The position numbers were made by a program, and so were the translations under genes. The notes below the pieces were generated by a model. It did not search any database. It saw nothing but the letters and a program-made list of their open reading frames with translations, and had not been told where the DNA came from. From contig CAJTYD010000060.1 of the NCBI GenBank assembly GCA_910583775.1, positions 1 to 20,120 of the forward strand: 20,120 nucleotides of DNA, read 5' to 3'. Positions 1 through 8,117 of this stretch are shown here, in pieces. Position 1 is the stretch's first letter; every line of letters begins with the position of its first letter. Source of the DNA: an uncultured Muribaculaceae bacterium. Its GTDB lineage: Bacteria; Bacteroidota; Bacteroidia; Bacteroidales; Muribaculaceae.

Positions 1-65
1 ATCGCCTCAAAAATCTCTTCGTTTTATATGTTCATTAATTTTTCTCAACTACTTAACCATAAAAT

Positions 66-99
66 AAGAAGAGGGGGATTTTTCAATCCTCCTCTTCTT
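66..99 (-). terminator. Terminator hairpin overlapping the 3' end of the S4-protein gene
   Basis: Positions 66-80 pair with 85-99 in one 15-bp stem with a single G-U wobble and a 4-nt loop. On the minus strand the stem is followed by ATTTTAT. The upstream arm is made by the last codons (Glu-Glu-Glu-Asp) and the stop codon of the gene, so coding sequence and terminator overlap. The U tract is modest, so termination strength is uncertain. Confidence 0.6.
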
Positions 100-517
100 C
101 GTCGTCATCCTCCCAGTCGAGGAAGAAATTGTCGGCTGTGAATGATTCTTCCTTGAATTTCTCCAGAGAGCGGCCCTCTTTCTTCGTGGGGCGGCCGAGA
201 CCTTTGCGTCGGTCGACGAATCCGGAAATACGTGTCATCTCGAGGAGCTCGTATTGCTCGGGAGCGGTGATGTTTTCGAGATATTCCGGCACGAGCCTGG
301 CTCCGAGCCTGTTGCCTGTCACGGCCTTCACGCGGAAGGTATACGTGATCGGAGGTTTGCGGACGTCGATCACGTCGCCGGGCTTCACTGTGCGTGAAGG
401 CTTCACGGAGACCCCTCCGATCGAGACTCGCCCTTTCTTGCAGGCTTCGGTGGCGATAGTGCGCGTCTTGAAGACACGCATGGCCCAAAGCCATTTGTCG
501 ATTCTTTCTTCTGCCAT
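83..517 (-). CDS. S4-domain RNA-binding protein (Hsp15/HslR-like)
   Basis: This 144-residue protein opens with an S4 RNA-binding fold at about residues 3-60 (MAEERIDKWLWAMRVFKTR, then KKGRVSIGG and KPGDVIDV). That is the hallmark of the Hsp15/HslR family, whose E. coli member binds free 50S subunits carrying nascent chains and helps recycle stalled subunits. The middle is basic (DRRKGLGRPTKKEGR) and the last ten residues are almost all acidic (EDDDEEEED). The ATG at 517 sits just ahead of the S4 fold. It lies 38 bp downstream of the META lipoprotein gene on the same strand, with no promoter visible between them, so co-transcription is likely. The family assignment is firm; the exact role in Bacteroidota is inferred from Hsp15. 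Confidence 0.9.
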   Translation of the reverse strand: MAEERIDKWLWAMRVFKTRTIATEACKKGRVSIGGVSVKPSRTVKPGDVIDVRKPPITYTFRVKAVTGNRLGARLVPEYLENITAPEQYELLEMTRISGFVDRRKGLGRPTKKEGRSLEKFKEESFTADNFFLDWEDDDEEEED

Positions 518-555
518 ATAAGTTGTTATGTTCCGGCTAATCCACCGGCATGAGT

Positions 556-1479
556 TTATTTGTCGGTTGTGCGCGTCAGCCGGAGCACCTGCTTGTTCTG
601 GCTGTCGAAGAGAAGCACTTCGTCGGGGCTTATCGGTTTTGCCGCTGATGCTTCCTCGAGGGCCACGATGAGCTCGGTCTCGAAGTTCATGTCGGGCGGA
701 CAGGCCATTCTTGTCGTGATGATCGAGCTGAACGAGATGGAATTGGCTGCGTCCATGTCGATCTCCAGGGAGCCGTTAAGGATGTTGCATCCCGTGTTGC
801 CGTGGAGCTTGCCCTCGTCGACATCGATCACCAGTTTCATGTCCGGGACGTCGACGGGAGTGTCGTTGATCTGACGCACCAGCCATGTGCCGTTGAGAAA
901 ATCGAAGTTCTGGTGCATGAGCGTCATGATCTTACGGCGGTAGGAGTTGTAGAAATGCAGATAATAATCCGAATCCTTTACCTCCCAGGTGTAATATTTC
1001 ACGGCTCCGAGTGCCTGGTTGATTTCCGTGTCGGTGATACCCTCCTTGCTGCAGAACATCATTGTGGAGGCGAGCTTGCCGAAGGAGATGGTGCTGTCGG
1101 AGGGATTGTATTTATATGTGCCGTTGATTACGTTGCAGCCGTTGTTGCCGTAGATTCTCTTTTCGGAGGGAACGAATTTGATGAAGGGGGCCTTCTCTCC
1201 GACGGCGCTCTTGCCGTTTACCGATTCGATCGCCCAGTCTCCCTTTACGACGCCTTTCCGTATCTCTTCGGAAGTGTAGGTCTTGAGTTCGGCTTTGCTT
1301 GCTATGTGCTCGCGGTCGCGGGGGAGCACTGCTTCCTGGTTCACGTCTTTGCCTGAAGCGCCTCCGGAGGAGGAGTTGCCGCTTTTGGAACTTTTGCCTA
1401 AGAACGGAATGGAACTGCATGAGACGGCCATAATGGCTATTCCGGCGATAAACGCTATGTTAATGATACTTTTCTTCAT
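556..1479 (-). CDS. Lipoprotein with two META (HslJ-like) domains
   Basis: The 307-residue product starts MKKSIINIAFIAGIAIMAVSC, a signal peptide ending in a lipobox-like AVSC, so it should be a lipoprotein. A Ser/Gly-rich linker follows. Two META domains come next, at about residues 80-185 and 195-300. Each has the GCN core (YGNNGCNVINGTY and HGNTGCNILNGSL) and a later Met/Cys segment (STMMFCS and TTRMACP). META domains occur in E. coli HslJ and in many outer-membrane lipoproteins; their molecular role is poorly defined. An in-frame start at 1497 (MQKIKV) is rejected because it overlaps the predicted -7 promoter box. The gene lies between the NADH dehydrogenase and the S4-protein genes on the same strand. 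Confidence 0.85.
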   Translation of the reverse strand: MKKSIINIAFIAGIAIMAVSCSSIPFLGKSSKSGNSSSGGASGKDVNQEAVLPRDREHIASKAELKTYTSEEIRKGVVKGDWAIESVNGKSAVGEKAPFIKFVPSEKRIYGNNGCNVINGTYKYNPSDSTISFGKLASTMMFCSKEGITDTEINQALGAVKYYTWEVKDSDYYLHFYNSYRRKIMTLMHQNFDFLNGTWLVRQINDTPVDVPDMKLVIDVDEGKLHGNTGCNILNGSLEIDMDAANSISFSSIITTRMACPPDMNFETELIVALEEASAAKPISPDEVLLFDSQNKQVLRLTRTTDK

Positions 1480-1494
1480 GACTTTTATTTTTTG

Positions 1495-1502
1495 CAAATT
1501 TA
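1495..1502 (-). promoter_or_regulatory. Bacteroidota -7 promoter box for the META lipoprotein gene
   Basis: The minus strand reads TAAATTTG, an exact match to TAnnTTTG, 15 bases upstream of the ATG at 1479. No convincing -33 TTTG lies 20 bp further upstream, so it may be weak or activator-dependent. It implies a very short leader of about 8-10 nt. Confidence 0.5.
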
Positions 1503-1535
1503 ACTAAAATTTTTTCGATAAGAAAGGAGCTGCCT

Positions 1536-2801
1536 CTAATCTCCCCAGTGGCGCCTTTCAGGATATTTCGTAGGACGGAAGAGGAGACGAAGGGAAGTGC
1601 TGTAGAAGAGGTAATTCCAGGTCCAGTTGGTGAGGACGCTGAGTTTGTTGCGCATCCCGAGGATCGACAGCAGATGGATCAGCAGCCAGGTCCACCATGC
1701 GAACACTCCGGAGAAAGAGACTTTCGACAGATCGGCGACGGCGCGGTTTTTGCCGATGGTCGCCATCGAGCCCTTGTCGTGATAGACGAAAGGGGATGAG
1801 AACTCGCCGCGGTTGAGGTTTTTTGCGGCGTTGCGGGCCTGCTGGATTGCTGGTTGCGCCATCTGCGGATGTCCGGCGGGGTATTTGTCGGAAACCATGA
1901 GTGCGATGTCGCCGATGGCCATCACCGAGTCCTCAAGCCCTTTCACCCGGTTGAATTCGTCGACCACGATACGGTTTCCGCGGCCTATCGCCTCTTGGGA
2001 AAGTCCCGGAATAGGCTCTCCCTTCACTCCGGCTGTCCAGATGATTGTCTCGAAGTATTCCTTATGGCCGTCGGCGAATTCCACATATTTGTTTTCATAG
2101 CCTTTCATGGCGGTGTTCAGGCGCACGTTCACCATAAGCTGCTGAAGACCTTTTAGCGCTTTCTCCTGCGAGCCCTTGCGCATGGCGCCGAGGAGCTTGT
2201 CGCTGGCCTCGACAAGAGTGATGGTCATGTCGTCGGGAGAGATCTCGGGATATTCCTTGGCAAGGATATATTTCTTCATCTCTCCTATCGCCCCGGCGAT
2301 CTCGACGCCGCTCGGACCGCCTCCCACAACCAGAAAGCTCAGCAGCTGGCGCCGCCGTTCGGGATCGCTGCAGATGGCGCCGCGCTCGAGCCGGTCGAGG
2401 ATCTCGTCGCGGGTATGCATCGCCTCGGAGACGGTCTTGATGCCGAACGTGTCGCGATCCAGATCAGCCATTCCGAAATAATTGTTGGTAGACCCGGCGG
2501 CTATCACAAGGCGATCGTAATCAAGGGTCTCGTAGCTTGTGGTTATTCTTTTAGCCGCCGTGTCGACGTTCTTTACATGCCCCATGTGGTATGTCACGTT
2601 TTTCATTTTCTTGAATTCACGGCGGAAGGGAAAGCATATATTGGCCGCCACCAGACCGGAAGAGGCGATCTGGTAAAAAAGCGGAGGGAAGCAATGATAA
2701 TTGTTTCTGTCGACAAGAGCGACTTCAAATTTTTTCGGATCAAGACGTTTGCAGAGGTTCAGGCCTGCAAAGCCTCCGCCGATAACGACAATTTTTTCCA
2801 T
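1536..2801 (-). CDS. ndh: Type II NADH dehydrogenase (NAD(P)/FAD-dependent oxidoreductase)
   Basis: This 421-residue flavoprotein has an N-terminal FAD-binding Rossmann motif (EKIVVIGGGFAGL, residues 2-14) and a second, NAD(H)-binding Rossmann motif near residue 160 (LVVGGGPSGVEIAGA). The conserved TAGVKGEPI and MAIGDIA segments bind FAD and quinone in this family. A hydrophobic amphipathic C-terminus (FAWWTWLLIHLLSIL from about residue 367, then NWTWNYLFY) matches the membrane anchor of NDH-2. The enzyme would oxidise NADH and reduce quinone at the inner face of the cytoplasmic membrane without pumping ions. The ATG at 2801 was chosen because the FAD motif starts two residues later; the in-frame extension to 2837 adds twelve unlikely residues. 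The TPR gene is divergent. No perfect promoter box was found upstream. Confidence 0.93.
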   Translation of the reverse strand: MEKIVVIGGGFAGLNLCKRLDPKKFEVALVDRNNYHCFPPLFYQIASSGLVAANICFPFRREFKKMKNVTYHMGHVKNVDTAAKRITTSYETLDYDRLVIAAGSTNNYFGMADLDRDTFGIKTVSEAMHTRDEILDRLERGAICSDPERRRQLLSFLVVGGGPSGVEIAGAIGEMKKYILAKEYPEISPDDMTITLVEASDKLLGAMRKGSQEKALKGLQQLMVNVRLNTAMKGYENKYVEFADGHKEYFETIIWTAGVKGEPIPGLSQEAIGRGNRIVVDEFNRVKGLEDSVMAIGDIALMVSDKYPAGHPQMAQPAIQQARNAAKNLNRGEFSSPFVYHDKGSMATIGKNRAVADLSKVSFSGVFAWWTWLLIHLLSILGMRNKLSVLTNWTWNYLFYSTSLRLLFRPTKYPERRHWGD

Positions 2802-2862
2802 AATATGATGGGATTTTAGATTTTTAACGAAAATCACTCCTCTAAAGTTGAGAATAATTTAG

Positions 2863-2870
2863 TAAATTTG
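2863..2870 (+). promoter_or_regulatory. Bacteroidota -7 promoter box upstream of the TPR gene
   Basis: TAAATTTG is an exact TAnnTTTG match. No TTTG is seen at the ideal distance upstream. Transcription would start at about 2875-2878, on top of the first ATG of the TPR gene, which bears on start choice. Confidence 0.45.
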
Positions 2871-2877
2871 CCGATTG

Positions 2878-4968
2878 ATGACAAGATTGATGAATTTGAG
2901 AAACATAACACCTAAAAATATTGCTTTGAGGCTTGGAGCGGCGTTCGTGGCATCGATTCTGTCGTTCGCTTCCATTCCCTGCGCCAACGCCCAGATCAAC
3001 GCCGAGCAGGTGATCAATATCGGACGCAATGTGCTTTCGATGGAGGATTACATGCTTTCCATCCAGTATTTCAACCAGGCCATCAAGGCCAAGCCATATC
3101 TTTCCGACCCCTATTTTTTCAGAGCTCTCGCCAAGCTCAGTCTGGAAGACTATCGGGGCGCCGAGGAGGACTGCACGATGGCTCTTGCCCGCAACAAATA
3201 CAAGACCGAGGGCTATAAGCTGCGAGGCTTCGCCCGGCAGAGCCTCGGTCTCGACTCCCTGGCCATCATGGATTACGACGAAGGACTGAAATACAATCCT
3301 CAGGACAAATATTTTCTTTTCTATAAGGCCGTAGCGCAGACTGAACTTAAGAAGACGTCGGCGGCCGACTCTACTTTCGCGACCTTGTTGCGCTATTATC
3401 CGCAGTTTGAAGACGGATATACGGCGCGTGGCCGTATGCGTGCCGTCGCCGGTGATACCGTCGGGGCGATTGCCGATCTCGACAAGGCTCTTTCGATTTC
3501 CAAGAATCTTCTCAACGCATATCTTCTCCGCGCTCAGATCGAGGCCGACCGGAAGGAATGGCAGAAGGCACTTGCCGACCTCGGCGAGGCCATAAGCCTG
3601 AAGCCGCAGGAGGGCGATCTCTACGTCAACAGGGCATATCTCAGATATAACGCCGACGATTATTTCGGAGCTATGGCCGATTATAATTATGCCCTTGAGC
3701 TCGAGCCTTATAACGCGGCTGCGCTTTTTAACCGCGCGTTGCTGAGGTATGAGGTGAAAGACCTCAACCGCGCCGCCGATGATTTCAAGGCTGTGCTGAA
3801 ACTCTCGCCCGATAATTTCCATGCCCTTTATAACCTCGGACTGGTGGATCTCGAGAGGGGAAACAACAAAGAGGCTGTGAAGTCGTTCGACGCAATAGCC
3901 GGGAAATATCCCCGCTTCTATCCTGTATATTACGCGCTTGCGGAGGCTTACCGGAATATGGGCGACATGCGCACCGCCATGCAGAACGCCTATCACGGCG
4001 ACGATCTGGTGAAACGCTATGTGTCGAACCCGGAGAAGAATCCCCTCGACCGTCCGACGATCGCGGCCGGAAAAAGCAACCGTTCGGAAACCCGCAGCGG
4101 CGAGGAGCCGGAGAGCGAGGAGGAGGTTATGGACCGTTTCAATCAGCTTGTCACGGTCGGTGCTTCCGAGCCGCAGCTAACGTATAACGAGAAAATAAAG
4201 GGACGCGTGCAGGACCGCGACCTCAATGTAGAGCCCGAGGCTTCCTATGCCCTGTCGTTTCTCGATACGCCGGGCAGCCTGCGCAGCGTCTCCAACTATT
4301 TCCGCGAGCTTGACGACTTCAATCAGCGTCGGTATGTGGCCGAAAGGATCTATCTTTCGCCAGGAGTGGTGTTGCCTTCGGAAAAGACCGATTATCAGAA
4401 GCTTTTCGACCGGGTGGCCTTCTATGACGGGGTTGTGGCCGACGGCGCGGCACGTCCGGCCGATTATCTTGCGCTCGGAATTCTCCAGACAATGCTGAAG
4501 AATTATCCCGCCGCTCTTACGGCTCTCGACAAGGCCGTGGAGGCGGATCCGCGTTTCACTGTGGCGTATATGGCGCGTGCCTACGCCCGTTATGTCAACG
4601 CCCGTGCCTCCCAGGACGCCCGGGAGGAGAATGAGAGCGACGCCGACCTCCGTCTGCGCCAGCGCAGGCTCATGAAGGAGGTCAACGACGTGATAGAGGA
4701 TTACAACCGGGCGATAAACCTGAATCCGCGTCTGGTTTTCGCCTGGTTCAACAAAGGGAACATCTTCTACGACCTTCGCGACTATACGTCGGCGATCCAG
4801 TGTTATACGGAGGCCATCCGCACCGATGTCTCGCTGGGCTCGGCATATTACAACCGTGGAATCTGCTATCTGCAGACGGGCAACAAGCGTCTCGCCTTCG
4901 CCGACCTGCGCAAGGCCGGCGAGCTCGGAGTGGTTCCCTCGTATAACCTTCTCAAGAGAATGAAATAA
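2878..4968 (+). CDS. Secreted TPR-repeat protein
   Basis: The product is about 696 residues and made mostly of tetratricopeptide repeats. An N-terminal signal peptide ends near CANAQ at about residue 37. A first repeat block spans about residues 40-375 with canonical TPR spacing, for example DDYFGAMADYNYALELEPYN and KDLNRAADDFKAVLKLSPDN. A charged linker (RSGEEPESEEEVMDRF) and a less regular region follow. A second block lies at about residues 530-690 (KNYPAALTALDKAVEADPR, RDYTSAIQCYTEAIRTDVS). TPRs scaffold protein-protein contacts, and the signal peptide points to a periplasmic or outer-membrane-associated scaffold. The partner is unknown. Starts are possible at TTG 2875, ATG 2878 and ATG 2890. 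If the promoter box just upstream is real, 2890 is favoured because 2878 would be leaderless. Confidence 0.88.
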   Translation: MTRLMNLRNITPKNIALRLGAAFVASILSFASIPCANAQINAEQVINIGRNVLSMEDYMLSIQYFNQAIKAKPYLSDPYFFRALAKLSLEDYRGAEEDCTMALARNKYKTEGYKLRGFARQSLGLDSLAIMDYDEGLKYNPQDKYFLFYKAVAQTELKKTSAADSTFATLLRYYPQFEDGYTARGRMRAVAGDTVGAIADLDKALSISKNLLNAYLLRAQIEADRKEWQKALADLGEAISLKPQEGDLYVNRAYLRYNADDYFGAMADYNYALELEPYNAAALFNRALLRYEVKDLNRAADDFKAVLKLSPDNFHALYNLGLVDLERGNNKEAVKSFDAIAGKYPRFYPVYYALAEAYRNMGDMRTAMQNAYHGDDLVKRYVSNPEKNPLDRPTIAAGKSNRSETRSGEEPESEEEVMDRFNQLVTVGASEPQLTYNEKIKGRVQDRDLNVEPEASYALSFLDTPGSLRSVSNYFRELDDFNQRRYVAERIYLSPGVVLPSEKTDYQKLFDRVAFYDGVVADGAARPADYLALGILQTMLKNYPAALTALDKAVEADPRFTVAYMARAYARYVNARASQDAREENESDADLRLRQRRLMKEVNDVIEDYNRAINLNPRLVFAWFNKGNIFYDLRDYTSAIQCYTEAIRTDVSLGSAYYNRGICYLQTGNKRLAFADLRKAGELGVVPSYNLLKRMK

Positions 4969-5044
4969 AAATCCGGAAACGCTCCGGCAAATCCAATAAT
5001 ACAGTTTCCCTATAATCTTTCGTAAACTCAAAAATCTTTAAATG

Positions 5045-5078
5045 AAAACATTCGGTTTGGTGGATTGAATGTTTTTTT
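5045..5078 (+). terminator. Possible terminator of the TPR gene, overlapping the thrS promoter
   Basis: AAAACATTC (5045-5053) pairs with GAATGTTTT (5067-5075), followed by a T run to 5078. The 13-nt loop contains the TTTG used as the -33 element of thrS. The stem is AT-rich, so termination may be weak; it could instead be an operator. A separate 5-bp CCGGA/TCCGG hairpin at 4973-4987 has no T tract. Confidence 0.4.
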
Positions 5079-5087
5079 GTATCTTTG
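5056..5087 (+). promoter_or_regulatory. thrS operon promoter (TTTG, 20 bp, TATCTTTG)
   Basis: TTTG at 5056-5059 and TATCTTTG at 5080-5087 are separated by exactly 20 bp, a full match to the Bacteroidota primary sigma consensus. Transcription would start near 5092, leaving a leader of about 45 nt that contains a small CCCC-AAA-GGGG hairpin at 5098-5108. Confidence 0.8.
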
Positions 5088-5136
5088 CGCGGATTATCCC
5101 CAAAGGGGTCATTAACCAATTACAAAGCATATAAGT

Positions 5137-7077
5137 ATGATTAACATAACATTCCCCGACGGTAGCGTCAAGCAGTTCGAGAACGGCACCACTCCTTTTC
5201 AGGTAGCGGAGTCGATCAGCCCGCGTTTTGCCGCCGATGTCCTTGCCGCAAAGGTTAACGGCGAGGAATGGGACATTTCGCGTCCCATCGACAAAGATGC
5301 CTCCATCGAGCTTTTCAAATGGGATGACGCGGAGGGCAAGCACGCTTTCTGGCATTCGTCCGCACACCTTCTCGCCGAAGCGCTCCAGGAACTTTATCCT
5401 GGCGTGAAATTCGGTATCGGTCCGGCGATCGAAAACGGATTCTATTACGACATCGATCCGGGAGAACACAAGATCACGTCGGAGGATTTTCCGAAGATCG
5501 AGAAGAAGATGTCGGAGCTCGCCTCGCGCAAGGAAGACATCGTTCGCCGCGATATTTCGAAGGCCGATGCCCTCAGTATGTTCGGCGACCGTAACGAGAC
5601 CTATAAGTGCGAGCTTATCAGCGAGCTTGAGGACGGCCATATCACCACCTACACCCAGGGGGCCTTCACCGATCTGTGCCGCGGTCCGCATATCGCCACC
5701 ACCGCTCCGATCAAGGCCGTGAAGATACTTTCGCTCGCCGGCGCCTACTGGCGCGGCGACGAGACCCGCAACCAGCTTGTGCGCGTATACGGCATCACCT
5801 TCCCCAAGAAGAAGATGCTCGACGAATATCTCGTCCTTCTCGAAGAGGCCAAGAAACGCGACCACCGCAAGCTCGGCAAGGAGATGGAGCTTTTCGCATT
5901 CTCCTCTACCGTCGGCCAGGGTCTTCCCCTTTGGCTTCCTAAGGGCGCCGCTCTCCGCGACCGTCTCGAGCAGTTCCTGCGCAAGATTCAGAAAGAATAC
6001 GGTTACCTTCAGGTGATCACTCCGCATATCGGCAACAAGCAGCTTTATGTCACCTCCGGCCACTGGGCTAAATACGGCAAGGATTCCTTCCGTCCGATCC
6101 AGACCCCGCAGGAAGGCGAGGAATATCTGCTCAAGCCGATGAACTGCCCTCATCACTGCGAGATCTACAAGACCTACCCCCGCAGCTACCGCGATCTTCC
6201 GATGCGGCTTGCCGAGTTCGGAACGGTTTACCGCTACGAGCAGAGCGGCGAGCTCCACGGCCTGACCCGTGTGCGCGGATTCACGCAGGACGACGCGCAT
6301 ATCTTCTGCGCTCCCGAGCAGATCAAGGATGAGTTCCTGAAGGTGATGGACATCATCCTCTATATCTTCAAGGCTCTCGATTTCCAGAACTACGAGGCCC
6401 AGATCTCGCTGCGCGACCCGAAGAACAAAGAGAAATATATCGGCAGCGACGAAAACTGGCATCTTGCCGAGCAGGCGATCATCGACGCCTGCAAGGAGAA
6501 AGGCCTTAAGGCCACTCAGGTAGAGGGCGAGGCAGCGTTCTACGGCCCGAAGCTCGACTTCATGGTCAAGGATGCCATAGGTCGCCGCTGGCAGCTCGGA
6601 ACAATTCAGGTAGACTACAACCTTCCGGAGCGTTTCAACCTCGAATATACCGGCGCCGACAACCAGAAACACCGTCCGGTGATGATTCACCGCGCCCCCT
6701 TCGGCTCGATGGAGCGTTTCGTGGCAGTGCTTCTAGAGCACACCGCCGGCAAGCTCCCGCTCTGGCTGATACCCGAGCAGTGTGTGGTGCTTCCGATCAG
6801 CGAGAAGTTTAACGACTATGCATGGCATGTTGCCAAGGAGCTTGACAAGCATGATGTCCGCGCCATCGTCGACGACCGCAACGAGAAGATCGGAAAGAAA
6901 ATCCGCGACAACGAGCTCAAGAAAATCCCCTATTTGCTCATTGTGGGCGAAAAGGAGGCCCAAAATGAGGAAGTTTCTGTAAGAAAACAGGGCGAAGGTG
7001 ATAAAGGAACGATGAAAATCGTTAACTTTGCAGACGAAATCAAGGCAGAGGTATCTGCCATGACCAATAAACAGTAA
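5137..7077 (+). CDS. thrS: Threonyl-tRNA synthetase
   Basis: This 646-residue class II aminoacyl-tRNA synthetase charges tRNA-Thr in the cytoplasm. Domain order is complete: an N-terminal TGS domain (about residues 1-60, starting MINITFPDGSVKQFENG), an editing SAD domain with HSSAH (His73 and His77) and the later CRGPH, a catalytic core, and a C-terminal anticodon-binding domain (from about residue 545). Core signatures include MNCPHH, LAEFGTVYRYEQSGELHG, RGFTQDDAHIF and IHRAPFGSMERF. The three zinc ligands of the active site are in place as Cys337, His388 and His518, corresponding to E. coli Cys334, His385 and His511. The length fits the family. It is the first gene of the conserved thrS-infC-rpmI-rplT cluster and follows a near-consensus promoter. 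Confidence 0.98.
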   Translation: MINITFPDGSVKQFENGTTPFQVAESISPRFAADVLAAKVNGEEWDISRPIDKDASIELFKWDDAEGKHAFWHSSAHLLAEALQELYPGVKFGIGPAIENGFYYDIDPGEHKITSEDFPKIEKKMSELASRKEDIVRRDISKADALSMFGDRNETYKCELISELEDGHITTYTQGAFTDLCRGPHIATTAPIKAVKILSLAGAYWRGDETRNQLVRVYGITFPKKKMLDEYLVLLEEAKKRDHRKLGKEMELFAFSSTVGQGLPLWLPKGAALRDRLEQFLRKIQKEYGYLQVITPHIGNKQLYVTSGHWAKYGKDSFRPIQTPQEGEEYLLKPMNCPHHCEIYKTYPRSYRDLPMRLAEFGTVYRYEQSGELHGLTRVRGFTQDDAHIFCAPEQIKDEFLKVMDIILYIFKALDFQNYEAQISLRDPKNKEKYIGSDENWHLAEQAIIDACKEKGLKATQVEGEAAFYGPKLDFMVKDAIGRRWQLGTIQVDYNLPERFNLEYTGADNQKHRPVMIHRAPFGSMERFVAVLLEHTAGKLPLWLIPEQCVVLPISEKFNDYAWHVAKELDKHDVRAIVDDRNEKIGKKIRDNELKKIPYLLIVGEKEAQNEEVSVRKQGEGDKGTMKIVNFADEIKAEVSAMTNKQ

Positions 7078-7087
7078 AAAACAAACC

Positions 7088-7109
7088 GGCATCCCGGCAT
7101 CGGGATGCC
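7088..7109 (+). promoter_or_regulatory. Perfect hairpin between thrS and infC
   Basis: GGCATCCCG (7088-7096) pairs with CGGGATGCC (7101-7109) around the loop GCAT, a perfect 9-bp GC-rich stem 12 bases after the thrS stop. No T tract follows, so it is not a classic terminator. It may protect or process the mRNA, or slow readthrough into infC. Confidence 0.55.
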
Positions 7110-7138
7110 ACAAAAGAAAGAAGCAAACAGGCAACTGA

Positions 7139-7822
7139 ATGGAGAAAAAACCACAATTCAGCGGACCGCGTCGCCCTTCGGGGCCGGCGCCGAAACCGCG
7201 CCCGGGTCAAAAGCCTTTCAAAGGATCAGAAAGAAACGGTCGTGACCCTTACGCAACCAATGAGCATATCCGCGCACGCGAGGTGAGGCTGGTAGGCGAT
7301 AATGTTGAGCAGGGCATTTATCCTATTGACAAGGCGCGTCGGATCGCGGCGGAGATGGAGCTTGATCTCATCGAGATCTCGCCGAATGCGGAGCCGCCTG
7401 TTTGCCGGATCCTGGACTATCAGAAGTTCCTCTATCAGCAGAAGAAGCGCCAGAAGGAGCAGAAGGCCAAGGCCGCAAAGGTTGTCGTGAAAGAGATCCG
7501 TTTCGGACCGCAGACCGACGACCATGACTATAACTTCAAGCTCAAACACGCCGTCGGCTTCCTCAAGGAGGGTTCGAAAGTGAAGGCTTACGTGTTCTTC
7601 CGCGGCCGTTCTATCCTCTTCAAGGAGCAGGGCGAAGTGTTGTTGCTTCGTTTTGCCAACGATCTTGAGGAATATGGCAAGGTGGAGATGATGCCCGTAC
7701 TCGAGGGAAAAAGGATGACGATCATGCTTTCTCCGATCAAGGGGCAGAATCAGCCGAAGAAAGAAGCCCCGAAGGAGGTTGCGAAAGAGACTTCGAAGGA
7801 GGAACCTACAGAAAAGAAATGA
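7139..7822 (+). CDS. infC: Translation initiation factor IF-3
   Basis: The 227-residue protein binds the 30S subunit, blocks premature 50S joining and checks start-codon and initiator-tRNA pairing. A basic, Pro-rich extension (about residues 1-38) precedes the IF-3 N-domain, which begins at NEHIRAREVRLVGDNVEQGIYP. The linker helix is very Lys/Gln-rich (YQQKKRQKEQKAKAAK). The C-domain follows (KEIRFGPQTDDHDYNFKLKHAVGFL, then KVKAYVFFRGR). The C-terminus has a low-complexity Lys/Glu tail (KEAPKEVAKETSKEEPTEKK) beyond the core of about 180 residues. The start is an ordinary ATG at 7139, unlike the AUU used for autoregulation in E. coli, so that mechanism is not supported here. Confidence 0.97.
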   Translation: MEKKPQFSGPRRPSGPAPKPRPGQKPFKGSERNGRDPYATNEHIRAREVRLVGDNVEQGIYPIDKARRIAAEMELDLIEISPNAEPPVCRILDYQKFLYQQKKRQKEQKAKAAKVVVKEIRFGPQTDDHDYNFKLKHAVGFLKEGSKVKAYVFFRGRSILFKEQGEVLLLRFANDLEEYGKVEMMPVLEGKRMTIMLSPIKGQNQPKKEAPKEVAKETSKEEPTEKK

Positions 7823-7881
7823 ACGCAGACCGTAGGCACAATGTGCCGAGGTGAATTTTAAACAACTAAATATTCAAAACA

Positions 7882-8079
7882 ATGCCTAAAGTAAAGACCA
7901 ATGCCGCGTCGAAGAAGCGCTTTGCGCTCACCGGCACAGGGAAAATCAAAAGGAAACACGCTTATCACAGCCACATCCTGACAAAGAAAAGCAAGAAACG
8001 TAAGAGAAACCTCGACCACACGGGTCTGGTGCAGGATGCAAACCTCCGTCAGGTTCGCGAGCTTCTCAACCTTCGTTAA
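7882..8079 (+). CDS. rpmI: 50S ribosomal protein L35
   Basis: This 65-residue, strongly basic protein starts MPKVKTNAASKKRFALTGTGKIKRKHAYHSH, the standard L35 signature, and has the normal family length. It is a structural component of the large ribosomal subunit. It follows infC by 59 bp; that gap holds a small GGCAC/GTGCC hairpin at 7835-7847. L35 and L20 are usually made from one message. Confidence 0.98.
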   Translation: MPKVKTNAASKKRFALTGTGKIKRKHAYHSHILTKKSKKRKRNLDHTGLVQDANLRQVRELLNLR

Positions 8080-8117
8080 ACGTTTCCGATTGAGTTTTAC
8101 TTATTAAATTATTAACC

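Noticed and set aside
2842..3996. A 384-codon minus-strand ORF antisense to the TPR gene
   Set aside because: It mirrors the TPR coding frame, has no recognisable motif and would run into the promoter region.
5098..5108. CCCC-AAA-GGGG hairpin in the thrS leader as a T-box or threonine-sensing element
   Set aside because: It is only a 4-bp stem in a 45-nt leader; no T-box core or tRNA-like operator can be seen.
5038..6690. A 550-codon minus-strand ORF antisense to thrS
   Set aside because: It is entirely opposite a complete, conserved thrS. Long antisense frames are a by-product of codon bias in GC-rich genes, and the translation shows no domain.
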